DNA of 64,000 nucleotides from Actinoplanes sp. DH11 (GCF_020873875.1 NZ_JAHWGU010000020.1:1-64000); one strand, 5' to 3'; numbered from the stretch's first letter, positions 29,113-37,992 are shown. A program made the numbers and translations. Notes: generated by a model not told the origin, from the sequence alone.

Positions 29113-29919
29113 ATGTATGGGGAGGATGTGCTGTCCGGCAACTGGCGCCGCCGCAGGGTGACACCCGAGGTGGACGCCGAACCGGATCTGGTGGTGGAGG
29201 ACGCCGACTCGGGTTTCTGCGGTGCGGTGGTCGGCTTCGAACTGGGCGCCGTGGTGCTGGAGGACCGGCACGGCCGGCGCCGCAACTTCCCGCTCGCCCC
29301 GGCCGGGTTCCTGCTCGACGGGAAGCCTGTCACGCTGCGCCGCCCGGTGGCGTCACCGGTCGCCCGGCAGCGCCGGGTCACCGCGTCCGGCTCGGTCGCG
29401 GTCGACGGGGTGAAGGCGCAGGTCGCCAAGGCGAGCCGGATCTGGGTGGAGGGCATCCACGACGCCGCGCTGGTCGAGCGGATCTGGGGCGACGACCTGC
29501 GCATCGAAGGCGTCGTGGTGGAGCCGCTGGACGGCATCGACGAGCTGGCGCACGCGGTGTCCGCGTTCGGGCCCGGGCCGCGGCGCAAACTGGGTGTGCT
29601 CGTCGACCACCTGGTGCCGGGTTCCAAGGAGAGCCGGATCGTGGCCGCGGTGACCCATCCTGACGTGCTGGTGACGGGTCACCCCTACATCGACATCTGG
29701 CAGGCGGTGAAGCCGGAACGGGTCGGTCTGCGGGCCTGGCCGGTGATCCCTCCCGGTCGTCCGTGGAAGGAGGGCGTCTGCGAGGCGGTCGGCGTGCGGG
29801 AGCCGGCCGACATGTGGCGCCGGATCCTGGCGTCGGTGCGGACCTACAAGGACGTCGAGACACCTCTGATCAACTCGATGGAGCGGCTGATCGATTTCGT
29901 CACTGTTCTCGACCACTGA
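29113..29919 (+). CDS. DUF3097 family protein
   Basis: A 268-residue protein matching, as I recall it, the actinobacterial DUF3097 family: MYGEDVLSG-type start, then VTASGSVAVDGVKAQVAKASRIWVEGIHDAALVERIWGDDLR (a TOPRIM-like segment with E and D residues) and the distinctive LGVLVDHLVPGSKESRI and HPYIDIWQAVKPERVGL. The pattern suggests a nucleic-acid or nucleotide-handling fold, but the function is unknown. ATG at 29113 is preferred to GTG at 29104 from the -10 spacing. It overlaps the convergent mocR gene by 20 bp. Confidence 0.85.
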   Translation: MYGEDVLSGNWRRRRVTPEVDAEPDLVVEDADSGFCGAVVGFELGAVVLEDRHGRRRNFPLAPAGFLLDGKPVTLRRPVASPVARQRRVTASGSVAVDGVKAQVAKASRIWVEGIHDAALVERIWGDDLRIEGVVVEPLDGIDELAHAVSAFGPGPRRKLGVLVDHLVPGSKESRIVAAVTHPDVLVTGHPYIDIWQAVKPERVGLRAWPVIPPGRPWKEGVCEAVGVREPADMWRRILASVRTYKDVETPLINSMERLIDFVTVLDH

Positions 29920-31333
29920 GACGCTCGGCGGTGAGGGCGCGGCCGATGCGGGCGGCGGCCTCGGCGAGGCGGTCCGGCGGGTGCGCGGCGTAACCGAGCA
30001 CCAGACCGGGCGGTCCGGGTCGCTGCCGGTGCCAGGAGAGCGGATGCACGAGTACGCCGCCGGCGGCCACCCGGTCCGCGAGAAGGGTGTCGGGCGTCCG
30101 CCCGTACCCGTCGAAAGTGATCAGCAGGTGCAGCCCCGCCGCGACCCCTTCCACCCGCACGCCCGGGATGTGGGCGCGCAGCGCGCCGAGCAGCGCGTCC
30201 CGCCGGCGCCGCTGTCGGGCGCGGACCGCGCGCAGGTGCCGTTCGTGGTCGCCGGTGGCGATCAGTTCGGCGAGGACGAGCTGGGGCAGCACCGGATTGC
30301 CCAGGTCACCGGCATGCTTGGCGGCGAGCAGCCGGGCACGCATCCGGCGCGGCGCGACAAGCCAGCCCAGACGCATGCCGGGTGCCAGCGATTTGGAGAC
30401 ACTGCCGAGGTACGCCACCCGGTCCGGCGCTGACCCCTGCATCGCCGCGACCGGCGCCCGGTCGTAGCGGTGCTCGGCGTCGTAGTCGTCCTCAATGATC
30501 AATCCTGGCCATTCGAGCAGGGCCCGGCGACGCTCGGGGCTCAGCACCACCCCGGTCGGAAATTGGTGCGCAGGCGTCAGCACGGCCGCCCGGAGACCGG
30601 TTCTGATCAGTTCGCCCACGTGCATGCCGGCCCCGTCGACCGGCACACCCACCGGCCGCAACCCCCAGTAGGCCAGCTGGTCGGCGACCCCGCGTGACCC
30701 CGGGTCCTCGACGGCGACGGCGTCCGTGCCGTCCCGGCACAGCACCTGCGCGAGCAGGGCGAGGCCTTGCGCCATACCCGCGGTGACGATCACGTCGTCC
30801 GCGTCGGCACGCAACCCACGAGTACGGGCCAGCCATCCCACCAGCTCGGCACGCAACCGCGGGACACCGCCCGGGTCGGCGTAACCCAGATCGTTTCCGG
30901 TCACGCGGTGAAGTACCGCGCGCTCCGCCCGCAACCAGGCGGCGCGCGGGAACGCCGACAGGTCGGGCACGCCGGGCGACAGGTCGATGTCGATACCGTC
31001 CGGCGTGGAGAGAGGCAGCCGCAGCTCCGCCAGCGCCCGCCGCCGATCGCCCGCGCCGCTGCCCGCCGCGGCTGCTCCGCCGCCCGCTATCACCGTGCCG
31101 GAACGGGTCCGTGCCGCGGTGAGGCCTTCGTCGGCGAGCCGCTGGTAGGCCTGGACCACCACGCCGCGCGAGACGCCCAGCTCGGCCGCGAGCAGGCGGG
31201 TGGCCGGCAGCCGGTCGCCCGGCACGAGCCGCCCGGTGGCCACCGCCTCGCGCAGGCCGTCCGCGAGCCAGGCGGTTAGCCCACCAGCCGGCGCCGTCTC
31301 CGCCCGCAGCTGAAGGAAGTCCGATCCCGCCAC
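29900..31333 (-). CDS. MocR-family regulator (GntR wHTH fused to aminotransferase)
   Basis: A 477-residue PLP-dependent regulator. Residues about 10-80 are a GntR winged helix (DRLPATRLLAAELGVSRGVVVQAYQRL), joined by a linker to a fold-type I aminotransferase domain with PLP-binding K314 (SVSKSLAPGMRLGW) and the Asp of IIEDDYDAE. MocR proteins usually control a divergent gene in response to PLP or an amino compound; the divergent gene here is a DMT exporter. Direct and inverted GGTCC repeats lie between them. GTG start. Confidence 0.92.
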   Translation of the reverse strand: MAGSDFLQLRAETAPAGGLTAWLADGLREAVATGRLVPGDRLPATRLLAAELGVSRGVVVQAYQRLADEGLTAARTRSGTVIAGGGAAAAGSGAGDRRRALAELRLPLSTPDGIDIDLSPGVPDLSAFPRAAWLRAERAVLHRVTGNDLGYADPGGVPRLRAELVGWLARTRGLRADADDVIVTAGMAQGLALLAQVLCRDGTDAVAVEDPGSRGVADQLAYWGLRPVGVPVDGAGMHVGELIRTGLRAAVLTPAHQFPTGVVLSPERRRALLEWPGLIIEDDYDAEHRYDRAPVAAMQGSAPDRVAYLGSVSKSLAPGMRLGWLVAPRRMRARLLAAKHAGDLGNPVLPQLVLAELIATGDHERHLRAVRARQRRRRDALLGALRAHIPGVRVEGVAAGLHLLITFDGYGRTPDTLLADRVAAGGVLVHPLSWHRQRPGPPGLVLGYAAHPPDRLAEAAARIGRALTAERLSGREQ

Positions 31334-31338
31334 CGGCT

Positions 31339-31381
31339 TTGGTCCTCTTCGTCCGCGCCCGATTGGTCCTCCAACCGGACC
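31339..31381. promoter_or_regulatory. Candidate MocR operator between mocR and the DMT gene
   Basis: TTGGTCCT occurs twice as direct repeats (31339-31346 and 31363-31370, 24 bp apart) and GGTCC-(7)-GGACC forms an inverted repeat at 31365-31381. Direct repeats with such spacing are typical of MocR sites in divergent promoters. Confidence 0.55.
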
Positions 31382-31404
31382 ATATCGCGGCGCAGGATCG
31401 AGGT

Positions 31405-32409
31405 GTGACAGCCTTACCCGTAGCGTTCGGAGCAGCCGGCATGGTCTTCGTCGGCGGCAGCGTCGCCGTCTCCGGCCACCTGACCGATGCCCCGCTCCTC
31501 ACCGTCCAGGCCCTGCGTTACGCGGCGGCCTGCCTGCTGCTCGTCGCCTGGGCCAGATGGTTCGCCTCGGCCAGCGTCCCGCCCCCGCGAAACCCGGCCC
31601 GGGGTGCCGCGCTGCACCGGGCCCGGGGTGCCGCGCTGCACCGGGCCCGGGGTGCCGCGCTGCACCGGGCCCGGGGTGCCGCGCTGCACCGGCCGCGCGG
31701 AACCGAGTGGCTGTGGCTGCTCGGTGTCACCGGGACCGGCCTGCTGCTCTTCAACGTCGCGCTGGTCCGCGGGGCCGAGCACGCCGAACCGGCCGTCCTC
31801 GGCGTTGCCGTGGCCTGCGTACCCATCCTGCTCGCGATGGGCGGCCCGTTGCTGGAGGGCCGTAAGCCGGCCGCCCGCGTGCTCGCGGCGGCCGCCGTGG
31901 TGACCGCCGGCGCCGCCCTGGTGCAGGGTCTGGGCCGGACCGACGCGACCGGACTGGTCTGGGCGTTCGTCACGTTCGCGTGCGAGGCGGCGTTCACGCT
32001 CCTGGCCGTACCGCTGCTCGGCCGCCATGGCCCGCTCGGCGTCTCCGTGCACACCACCTGGCTCGCCGCGGTCCTTTTCGGTCTGGCCGGGCTTCTCCTC
32101 GAAGGCCCGGCCGCCGCCGGCCGCCTGCGGGCCGACGACCTGCTGGCCGGTGCCTACCTGGCAGTGGCGGTGACCGCGGTGGCGTTCCTGCTCTGGTACA
32201 CCTGCGTCGCCCGCATCGGCGCCGGCCGCGCCGGCCTGCTGACCGGCGTGGCCCCGGTCTCTGCCGCCCTCGTCGGGATGCTGCTCGGCGGCCCGCCCCC
32301 GCAACCCCTGGTCTGGCTGGGCATCGCCACCGTGGCCGCCGGTCTGGCCCTCGGCCTCACCGAACGCCGGACCGGGGCGGCCCGATCCCCGGCCGCGATG
32401 ATCGGCTGA
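31405..32409 (+). CDS. DMT-superfamily (EamA) transporter
   Basis: A 334-residue inner-membrane exporter with about ten helices in two EamA halves. The loop between helices 2 and 3 is expanded by four exact RARGAALH repeats from a 24-bp minisatellite. GTG at 31405 gives the family-like start TALPVAFGAAGMVFVGGS. The gene is divergent from mocR and is the likely regulatory target; the substrate is probably an amino acid or metabolite. Its stop lies in the first unit of a 25-bp tandem repeat. Confidence 0.88.
   Translation: MTALPVAFGAAGMVFVGGSVAVSGHLTDAPLLTVQALRYAAACLLLVAWARWFASASVPPPRNPARGAALHRARGAALHRARGAALHRARGAALHRPRGTEWLWLLGVTGTGLLLFNVALVRGAEHAEPAVLGVAVACVPILLAMGGPLLEGRKPAARVLAAAAVVTAGAALVQGLGRTDATGLVWAFVTFACEAAFTLLAVPLLGRHGPLGVSVHTTWLAAVLFGLAGLLLEGPAAAGRLRADDLLAGAYLAVAVTAVAFLLWYTCVARIGAGRAGLLTGVAPVSAALVGMLLGGPPPQPLVWLGIATVAAGLALGLTERRTGAARSPAAMIG
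31597..31692 (+). repeat. 24-bp coding minisatellite (4 exact copies)
   Basis: GCCCGGGGTGCCGCGCTGCA-CCGG repeated four times without mismatch, encoding RARGAALH in a cytoplasmic loop of the DMT transporter. Perfect identity implies recent expansion. Confidence 0.95.
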
Positions 32410-32448
32410 CGACCGGGCCGCGGTGATCGGCTGACGACCGGGCCGCGG
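32399..32448. repeat. 25-bp tandem duplication spanning the DMT stop codon
   Basis: TGATCGGCTGACGACCGGGC-CGCGG occurs twice (32399-32423, 32424-32448). The DMT stop (32407-32409) is in the first copy. Confidence 0.93.
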
Positions 32449-32461
32449 TGACGGGACCGCG

Positions 32462-33766
32462 TCAGGCGAGGTGGGCGGGTGAGCGCTTGTGGACGAACGT
32501 GGCGATGTCCAGGGCGTCCACGCCGCCCTCGGCGGAGCGGACGACCGCGAGGATCTCGCCCTCGTTGGTGCCCTCGGTGCCGCGCCACCGGTCCGGCGCC
32601 TCGCGGACGAACCGGGTCCGATGGTTCGGGCCGGTCATCACCAGCGCCTCGCCGTCGGGAGCGACCTCGTACTCCCGGCCCATCCACCACCAGCGGCCGC
32701 ACAGCTCGGCCTGTTCGCCGACCGGAGCGGTGGGTGGACGCCACGGTGCGACGGTCTCCGGGGAGGCGTCGAGGACCGTGGTGAGGGTCCGCAACGCGAC
32801 CTCGCTGATGTGGCCGCCGCTCAGCCCGTACGCGTTGGCAAAGATGATCACACCCAGCCGGGAGCGGCGGTGCACGACCAGGTGTGCGACGTAGCCGGGC
32901 ATGGAACCGCCGTGCCCGACGTAGACGCGTTCGCCGACCCGGAAGAGCTGCGGGCCGAGGCCGTGGCCGCCGGTCCAGGACTCCAGGTCGGCGATGACCA
33001 CCGGGGTGCACATCTCGTCGACGGTCTCGCGGGCGAGGACGGCGGGCGCCGGGTCGGCGAGGAAGCCGGCCCATTTCGCCATGTCGGTGACCGTGGACCA
33101 GAGCTGCCCGGCGGGTGCCATCGCGCCGCTGTCCAGGCGGGGCTCCTCGTGCAGGGTCTTGTCGAGCTCGTGGACGACATAGCCCCGGGCGTACGGCTCG
33201 ACGGGCGCGTAACTGGTGCGCTTCATGCCGAGCGGGTCGAGGACGCGTTTACCGGCGAGTTCGGCCCAGCCCTGCCCGGTGACCCGTTCCAGGACGGCGC
33301 CGAGCAGGCCGTAGGCGAGGTTGGAGTAGCGGTACCGGCGGAACGGCGGGCCGGCCAGCTTCTCGTAGGTCAGCCCTGCGAGCAGCTGCTCCACGGTCCC
33401 GCCGGCGTTGCGTTCCCACCACGGGCCGTCCGGCTCGCGTTGCAGGCCGGAGACGTGGCCGAGGAGCTGGCGCAGGGTGACGCCGCCGATCGGGGTGCCG
33501 GGCAGATGCCGGTACAGCAGGTCGTCGAGGGCGAAGGCACCCTCGTCGCGCAGCTGCATCACCAGCGTCGCGGTGATCGTCTTGGTGATGGAGCCGAGGC
33601 GGTACTGCGTTTTCGGGTCGGGCCGGGGCTGCTCCCCGGCGCCGGCGAAGTGCAGCACGGCGCGGTCCCGGACGACGGCGAGGGCGAGTGACGGCACCTG
33701 ACCGGTGGCCTGTGCCCGGGCGGCGATCTCGTCGACGCGGCGGGCGGTCTCCGGAAGCAGCGACAC
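32462..33766 (-). CDS. Serine hydrolase of the class C beta-lactamase family
   Basis: A 434-residue protein with the penicillin-recognising fold: S59-I-T-K62 (SxxK), Y147-S-N149 (YxN) and GHGGSMPG in the third-motif position. A C-terminal beta domain of about 90 residues follows the catalytic domain, as in esterase or D-aminopeptidase members. There is no signal peptide, so it probably acts in the cytoplasm as an esterase or peptidase rather than as a resistance enzyme. GTG start with GAGAGG nine bases upstream. Divergent from nfeD. Confidence 0.87.
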   Translation of the reverse strand: MSLLPETARRVDEIAARAQATGQVPSLALAVVRDRAVLHFAGAGEQPRPDPKTQYRLGSITKTITATLVMQLRDEGAFALDDLLYRHLPGTPIGGVTLRQLLGHVSGLQREPDGPWWERNAGGTVEQLLAGLTYEKLAGPPFRRYRYSNLAYGLLGAVLERVTGQGWAELAGKRVLDPLGMKRTSYAPVEPYARGYVVHELDKTLHEEPRLDSGAMAPAGQLWSTVTDMAKWAGFLADPAPAVLARETVDEMCTPVVIADLESWTGGHGLGPQLFRVGERVYVGHGGSMPGYVAHLVVHRRSRLGVIIFANAYGLSGGHISEVALRTLTTVLDASPETVAPWRPPTAPVGEQAELCGRWWWMGREYEVAPDGEALVMTGPNHRTRFVREAPDRWRGTEGTNEGEILAVVRSAEGGVDALDIATFVHKRSPAHLA

Positions 33767-33863
33767 GGTGGAAAACCTCTCGGGTGGGGGACTGACGGGT
33801 TTAACTGTTGGATGACGGATCGGCTACGCCAAATCGTCATGTGCCGTATGTGCGCGAACGTGC

Positions 33864-33869
33864 CACGAT
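33864..33869 (+). promoter_or_regulatory. -10-like element of nfeD
   Basis: CACGAT ends seven bases before the GTG at 33877. Confidence 0.35.
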
Positions 33870-33876
33870 CGATGAT

Positions 33877-34326
33877 GTGGAAGCCGTTCTCTGGATCGTC
33901 CTCGCGATCGCGCTGGTGATCGGCGAGGCCTTCACCGCGACGATTCTCGTCATCTTCTTCGCGGCCGGCGCTGCGGCAGCTGCCGCAGCGGCGGCGTTCG
34001 GCGCCCCGGTGCTGCTCCAGATCATCGTCTTCGCGGTGGTCTCGGGTCTTTCGGTGGCGGCCGTCCGCCCGATCGTCATGCGGCATGCCCGCCCGGCGGT
34101 CGAGACGGGCGACACGCCGTTCGGCATCGAGGCGATGGAGGGCGCCCGTGGCGTCGTCCTGGATGAGGTCGACGAGAGTCGTGGCATGGTCAAGATCGAC
34201 GGCGAGCTGTGGCAGGCCCGCTCGTTCGACGGCAAGGAGTCGTTCCAGCCCGGCGACCGGGTGCGCGTCGTCCGTGTCCGCGGCGCCACGGTGCTGGTGT
34301 GGCACGACGACGTTCCCGACGTCTAG
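33877..34326 (+). CDS. NfeD-like membrane protein
   Basis: A 149-residue short NfeD (NfeD1b type): three N-terminal membrane helices (about 3-70) and a C-terminal OB-fold domain (GARGVVLDEVDESRGMVKIDGELWQARS, then DRVRVVRVRGATVLV). It is followed at 30 bp by an SPFH gene, the standard NfeD-stomatin operon acting in membrane microdomain and protein quality control. GTG at 33877 starts right at the first helix. Confidence 0.9.
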   Translation: MEAVLWIVLAIALVIGEAFTATILVIFFAAGAAAAAAAAAFGAPVLLQIIVFAVVSGLSVAAVRPIVMRHARPAVETGDTPFGIEAMEGARGVVLDEVDESRGMVKIDGELWQARSFDGKESFQPGDRVRVVRVRGATVLVWHDDVPDV

Positions 34327-34356
34327 AAACACACGACGAACTATCTGAGAGGCGTC

Positions 34357-35496
34357 ATGGAAGCGATCCTTCTGGTCCTCGTCATAGCCATCGCGGTCCT
34401 CGCGGTGACCACCCTCGTCAAGTCGGTGCGGATCGTCCCGCAGCAGCGGATGGACGTGGTGGAGCGGCTCGGCAAGTACAAGCGCACGCTGTCACCGGGC
34501 CTCAACCTGCTGGTGCCGTTCGTCGACGCGGTGCGCACCAAGGTGGACATGCGCGAGCAGGTCGTCTCGTTCCCGCCGCAACCCGTGATCACCTCGGACA
34601 ACCTGGTGGTCTCGATCGACACGGTGCTCTACTTCAAGGTCGTCGACCCGGTGCGGGCGACGTACGAGATCTCGAACTTCCTGCAGGCCATCGAGCAGCT
34701 GACCGTCACGACGCTGCGCAACGTCATCGGCTCGCTCGACCTGGAGCGGGCCCTGACCAGCCGCGACCAGATCAACAAGCACCTCTCCAGCGTGCTCGAC
34801 GAGACCACCGGCCGCTGGGGCATCAAGGTCACCCGCGTGGAGATCAAGGCGATCGAGCCGCCGCCGAGCATCCGTGACTCGATGGAGAAGCAGATGCGCG
34901 CCGAGCGGGAGCGTCGCGCCACGATCCTGAACGCCGAAGGTCACAAGCAGGCGGCCATCCTCACCGCCGAGGGTGAGAAGCAGTCCCAGGTGCTGCGCGC
35001 CGACGGTGACCGGCAGGCCCGCATCCTGCAGGCCGAGGGCCAGGCGAAGGCGATCCGGACGGTCTTCGACGCCATCCACACGGCCAACCCGTCGCAGAAG
35101 GTGCTGGCCTACCAGTACCTCCAGGCCCTCCCGCAGATCGCGAACGGCACGGCGAACAAGGTGTGGATCGTGCCGACCGAGCTGACCAAGGCACTGGAGG
35201 GTCTGGGCGGTGCGCTGGGCGGCCTGGCGAACATGGTCGGTGACGAGCCGTCGCCCCGGGTCGACTCGGGCGCGGTCGAGCGCGAGGCGGTCGCGGCCGC
35301 GGAGGCGGCAGCGGCGGAGGCGCAGAAGGTGAACGATGAGGTACGCGCGGCGGAAGCCGAGAGCACCGGCACGGCACAGCTGACGGGTTCGGCCATGCCG
35401 TCGGCGGCCGCCCTGGGCAGCGCCGACTACTCCGAGGCCGAGGGCGACCAGCCCGAGCCGGTCGATGCCCGGCAGGTGCAGGTGGAGAAGCGCTAG
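34357..35496 (+). CDS. SPFH/band 7 (stomatin/QmcA-like) membrane protein
   Basis: A 379-residue protein: N-terminal membrane helix (1-20), SPFH domain (about 20-180; VVERLGKYKRTLSPGLNLLVPF, REQVVSFPPQPVITSDNL), a coiled coil of degenerate repeats (AEGHKQAAILTAEGEKQSQV; about 185-245), and a disordered acidic C-terminus rich in Ala/Glu. It oligomerises at the membrane and works with NfeD. GAGAGG lies four bases before the ATG. The operon ends in an intrinsic terminator. Confidence 0.93.
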   Translation: MEAILLVLVIAIAVLAVTTLVKSVRIVPQQRMDVVERLGKYKRTLSPGLNLLVPFVDAVRTKVDMREQVVSFPPQPVITSDNLVVSIDTVLYFKVVDPVRATYEISNFLQAIEQLTVTTLRNVIGSLDLERALTSRDQINKHLSSVLDETTGRWGIKVTRVEIKAIEPPPSIRDSMEKQMRAERERRATILNAEGHKQAAILTAEGEKQSQVLRADGDRQARILQAEGQAKAIRTVFDAIHTANPSQKVLAYQYLQALPQIANGTANKVWIVPTELTKALEGLGGALGGLANMVGDEPSPRVDSGAVEREAVAAAEAAAAEAQKVNDEVRAAEAESTGTAQLTGSAMPSAAALGSADYSEAEGDQPEPVDARQVQVEKR

Positions 35497-35524
35497 GCAC
35501 GGAGGCGCGGCGCCTGGCGATATC

Positions 35525-35554
35525 AGCCCGGTCCCCTCGGGGACCGGGCTTTTT
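35525..35554 (+). terminator. Rho-independent terminator of the nfeD-SPFH operon
   Basis: AGCCCGGTCCCC-TC-GGGGACCGGGCT, a perfect 12-bp stem, followed by a run of T. This is the only classical U-tract terminator I see in the window. Confidence 0.93.
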
Positions 35555-35692
35555 CGGCCCGACTTTTCCCGGATTCAGGTGATGCGCCCCACACTCCCGC
35601 GCTTTTTGGCATGCTTCGCCTCAGGATCCGACCGGTTCCCCCCGGCCGCTCGGCTTGTTGCCCCGACAAGGCCCCTGTGAGAAGGCGGAGCC

Positions 35693-36370
35693 ATGAGCAT
35701 CAGCCAACGTCAGACCGCGAGTGGTCGCCCGCTGCGGGTGGCACCGGCATGGGTCGGCGCGCCGACGCCGACTTCCGGCCTGGTGGCGCAGGACCACCCT
35801 GTTCCGGTACGGGACGCGGTGTGGATCTGGTCGGTGCGCAGGTACGCCCGTCTCGCGCTGTGGGGCCTCCCGATCGCCGCCGTGCTCTACGGCTGGCTGA
35901 CGCTGGGTGTCCCGAGCGCACCGGGCCCGCTCGTGGTGCGGCTGCTCGCCGCCTGGCTGGCCACCGTGGCCCTGATCGCCCTGGCCGGCCTCCTCGCCGG
36001 TTCCCGGACCCGCCGCAGCGCCCTGGCCGGCCTGCTGATCACACTCGCCGGCTCGTCCGCGCTGGTCCCGCTCGCCGTACTGCCCCAGAACGCCGTGGTG
36101 GAGAGCGCACCCCTGATGGCCGGGCACGTGCCGCTGCTGCTCGCGGCCGCCGGCACGATCACCGGCCTGGGCCTGCTGCTGCTGGGCTGGGCGGTGTTCC
36201 GGTCGAAACTCGTCAACCCGGCCGACGGGGTGCTGCTGATGCTGGCGGCGGTGGCGATCGCCTCGGAGTCGTACGCGGCGAAACCGCTGCCCACGGTGGG
36301 TGCCCTCCTGCTGCTGGCCGCCGGGATGGGGCTGGCCTGGACCGGCGGCCGTCTCGTGCCGCGCTCGTGA
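35693..36370 (+). CDS. Multi-pass membrane protein of unknown function
   Basis: A 225-residue protein with a soluble N-terminus of about 50 residues (including WIWSVRRYARLALWG) and five or six membrane helices separated by very short loops. No family recognised and no charged residues within helices to suggest transport chemistry. GGAG (GGCGGAGCC) precedes the ATG. It stands alone between the SPFH terminator and the DHFR-like gene. Confidence 0.7.
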   Translation: MSISQRQTASGRPLRVAPAWVGAPTPTSGLVAQDHPVPVRDAVWIWSVRRYARLALWGLPIAAVLYGWLTLGVPSAPGPLVVRLLAAWLATVALIALAGLLAGSRTRRSALAGLLITLAGSSALVPLAVLPQNAVVESAPLMAGHVPLLLAAAGTITGLGLLLLGWAVFRSKLVNPADGVLLMLAAVAIASESYAAKPLPTVGALLLLAAGMGLAWTGGRLVPRS

Positions 36371-36414
36371 ACCGCGGCGGGCTGTTGCGGGCGGCGGGGA
36401 TCCGCAGGGGCGCA

Positions 36415-36420
36415 TAGGGT
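36415..36420 (+). promoter_or_regulatory. -10 element of a leaderless start (DHFR-like gene)
   Basis: TAGGGT ends six bases before the ATG at 36427. Confidence 0.45.
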
Positions 36421-36426
36421 TGGCGC

Positions 36427-37014
36427 ATGACCCGTGTCATCGCTGACATCTCGATCTCGCTGGACGGTTACGTGACCGGTCCGGCGCCCGGCCCCGACGC
36501 CGGCCTGGGGCGTGGCGGCGAGGCACTGCACACGTGGGCCCTGCGGCCGGACCCGGTCGACGCCGACGTGCTCGACGAGGCGGTCGCCGCCACCGGGGTC
36601 GTGATCATGGGGCGCCGGCTGTTCGACGTGGTCGACGGGCCGCACGGGTGGAACGAGGAGCGCGGCTACGGCGCCGGCCGCAACGCTGAACCACCGGTCC
36701 TCGTTGTCACGCGGACGCCGCCGGAGCACGTGCGGCTCGCCGACCGGTTCACCTTCGTGATCGACGGGCTGGCCGGCGCGGTGGCGAAGGGCGCGGCGAT
36801 GGCCGGCGACCGGGACGTGGTGATCATGGGCGGCGGCGAGACGGTGCGCCGGGCGATCGAGGAAGGGCTGGTGCACGAGCTGCGCCTGCACGTGTCGCCG
36901 GTGCTGCTGGGCGGTGGCACGCCGCTGTTCACGGGGCTGTCGGCCCGGTCGATGCGGCAGATCCACGTCCGGGGGTCGGGGCAGGCCACGCACGTGACCT
37001 ACCGATTCGACTGA
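36427..37014 (+). CDS. Dihydrofolate reductase family protein (RibD C-terminal-like)
   Basis: A 195-residue NADPH-binding reductase-like protein of the RibD_C family: MTRVIADISISLDGYVTGP at the start, VVIMGRRLFDVVD, and the cofactor-binding VVIMGGGETVRRAIEEGLV followed by ELRLHVSPVLLGGGTPLF. It is not a housekeeping DHFR. The substrate is unknown; many paralogues occur in actinobacteria. Its 3' end faces repeat element C. Confidence 0.88.
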   Translation: MTRVIADISISLDGYVTGPAPGPDAGLGRGGEALHTWALRPDPVDADVLDEAVAATGVVIMGRRLFDVVDGPHGWNEERGYGAGRNAEPPVLVVTRTPPEHVRLADRFTFVIDGLAGAVAKGAAMAGDRDVVIMGGGETVRRAIEEGLVHELRLHVSPVLLGGGTPLFTGLSARSMRQIHVRGSGQATHVTYRFD

Positions 37015-37040
37015 CGCGACCCCGCGGGCGCCGCCCCCGG

Positions 37041-37203
37041 TCGCCGTCCAGCCGATACCGCCCGCGCGTGGACTCCGCGCGCCGGTTCTGGCCCCGGTCA
37101 CCCCCGTCGCGCCCGTATCGGTCGAGATGTTGATCTGCTAGCGCTACGAAATCGCTGTGATCATGGGGTTGAAACCGCGATTTCGCATCGCTAGCAGATC
37201 AAC
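37041..37203. repeat. 163-bp repeat element, copy C, ending in the 75-bp palindrome
   Basis: Same length and ends as 11405-11567. The palindrome (37129-37203) starts with 31 bases that match copy A's arm and its right half matches copy B's, so the copies share both ancestral and derived positions. It lies between two convergent genes. Confidence 0.88.
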
Positions 37204-37393
37204 TTCGCCGCTCGGGCGCAGCGCAGCGGAGGCGGAGGCAAGCAACGCCCCGCGCCGTGCCGACGTTGCCGGCGGGACCGGAGGGCGCACTGCCAGCGGG
37301 ACCGGAGAGGCGCCCCGGCCGGCGGGACTGGCGGGGCGCCTGGCTACCAGTACCGGAGAGCGCCTCGCCGGCGGGACCGGTGGGGCGCCTCGC
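37204..37393. repeat. Degenerate GC-rich repeats downstream of element C
   Basis: Irregular units of GCCGGCGGGACCGG(A/T)G...GGCGC(C) recur about five times up to the STAS gene stop. No supported ORF. Confidence 0.55.
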
Positions 37394-37735
37394 TCAGGGG
37401 GAGCGGAGGGCCGCCTCGCGGTCGGGGTAGAGCGGGAACACGCCGTCCAGCCGCATCGTGTGCAGCACGGTCTGCACGAAGCGGGAGGGCGCGACGAGCG
37501 CCAGCCGCCCGCCGTGCTGTTTGGCTTCCTGGTGGGCACGGACCAGCAGGCCCAGCCCGGCCGAGTCGATCAGGTGGACGGCGTGCAGGTCGACGAGTAC
37601 GTCGCGGCCCTTGCCGGCGGCCGACATCAGCACCGGCCGGATCTCCTCGGCGATGTCGCGGTCCAGGTCGGCCAGGGGCGTCAGCACCGTGGCGTCGCGG
37701 TTCTCCGTCAGGTCGAAACAGGTGGAGATGGTCAT
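37394..37735 (-). CDS. STAS-domain anti-sigma factor antagonist
   Basis: A 113-residue single STAS domain like SpoIIAA/RsbV: VLVDLHAVHLIDSAGLGLLVRAH carries the conserved Ser (in DSAG) that a partner kinase would phosphorylate, followed by LALVAPSRFVQTVLHTMRLDGVFPLYPD. It likely releases a sigma factor through partner switching; no anti-sigma kinase is in this window. ATG at 37735 overlaps the stop of the small membrane gene upstream (ATGA). Confidence 0.9.
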   Translation of the reverse strand: MTISTCFDLTENRDATVLTPLADLDRDIAEEIRPVLMSAAGKGRDVLVDLHAVHLIDSAGLGLLVRAHQEAKQHGGRLALVAPSRFVQTVLHTMRLDGVFPLYPDREAALRSP

Positions 37736-37992
37736 CGGTCGTTCCTCGCGGTGACGGCGACAGCGGCCAGCCCGGCGGCGGCGAAGAGCACTTGGAGGAC
37801 GACCTCGACGAGGGTCAGGCTGGTCCGCTCGGCGTTGGAGAGGCGGGTGACGATGCTGGCGAGCACGGCGGCGCCGACGCCCGCCGCGAACGGCAGCCAG
37901 ACGGGCAGGCCGCGGCGGCGCAGCGGGGCGCACGCGGCGAGCCCGGCGACGAGACCGACGGCGACCGCGGCTGCCAGGCTGACGGCCGACAT
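37732..37992 (-). CDS. Small three-helix membrane protein
   Basis: An 86-residue protein with three hydrophobic segments (VSLAAAVAVGLVAGLAACAP, LPVWLPFAAGVGAAVLASIV, LVEVVLQVLFAAAGLAAVAV). No family assigned. GGAGG lies five bases before the ATG at 37992. It is the first gene of a coupled pair with the STAS antagonist; the link suggests a membrane-stress context. Confidence 0.75.
   Translation of the reverse strand: MSAVSLAAAVAVGLVAGLAACAPLRRRGLPVWLPFAAGVGAAVLASIVTRLSNAERTSLTLVEVVLQVLFAAAGLAAVAVTARNDR

Noticed and set aside
32462..33766. Antibiotic-resistance beta-lactamase
   Set aside because: No export signal and a C-terminal domain typical of esterase or peptidase relatives; resistance is not supported.
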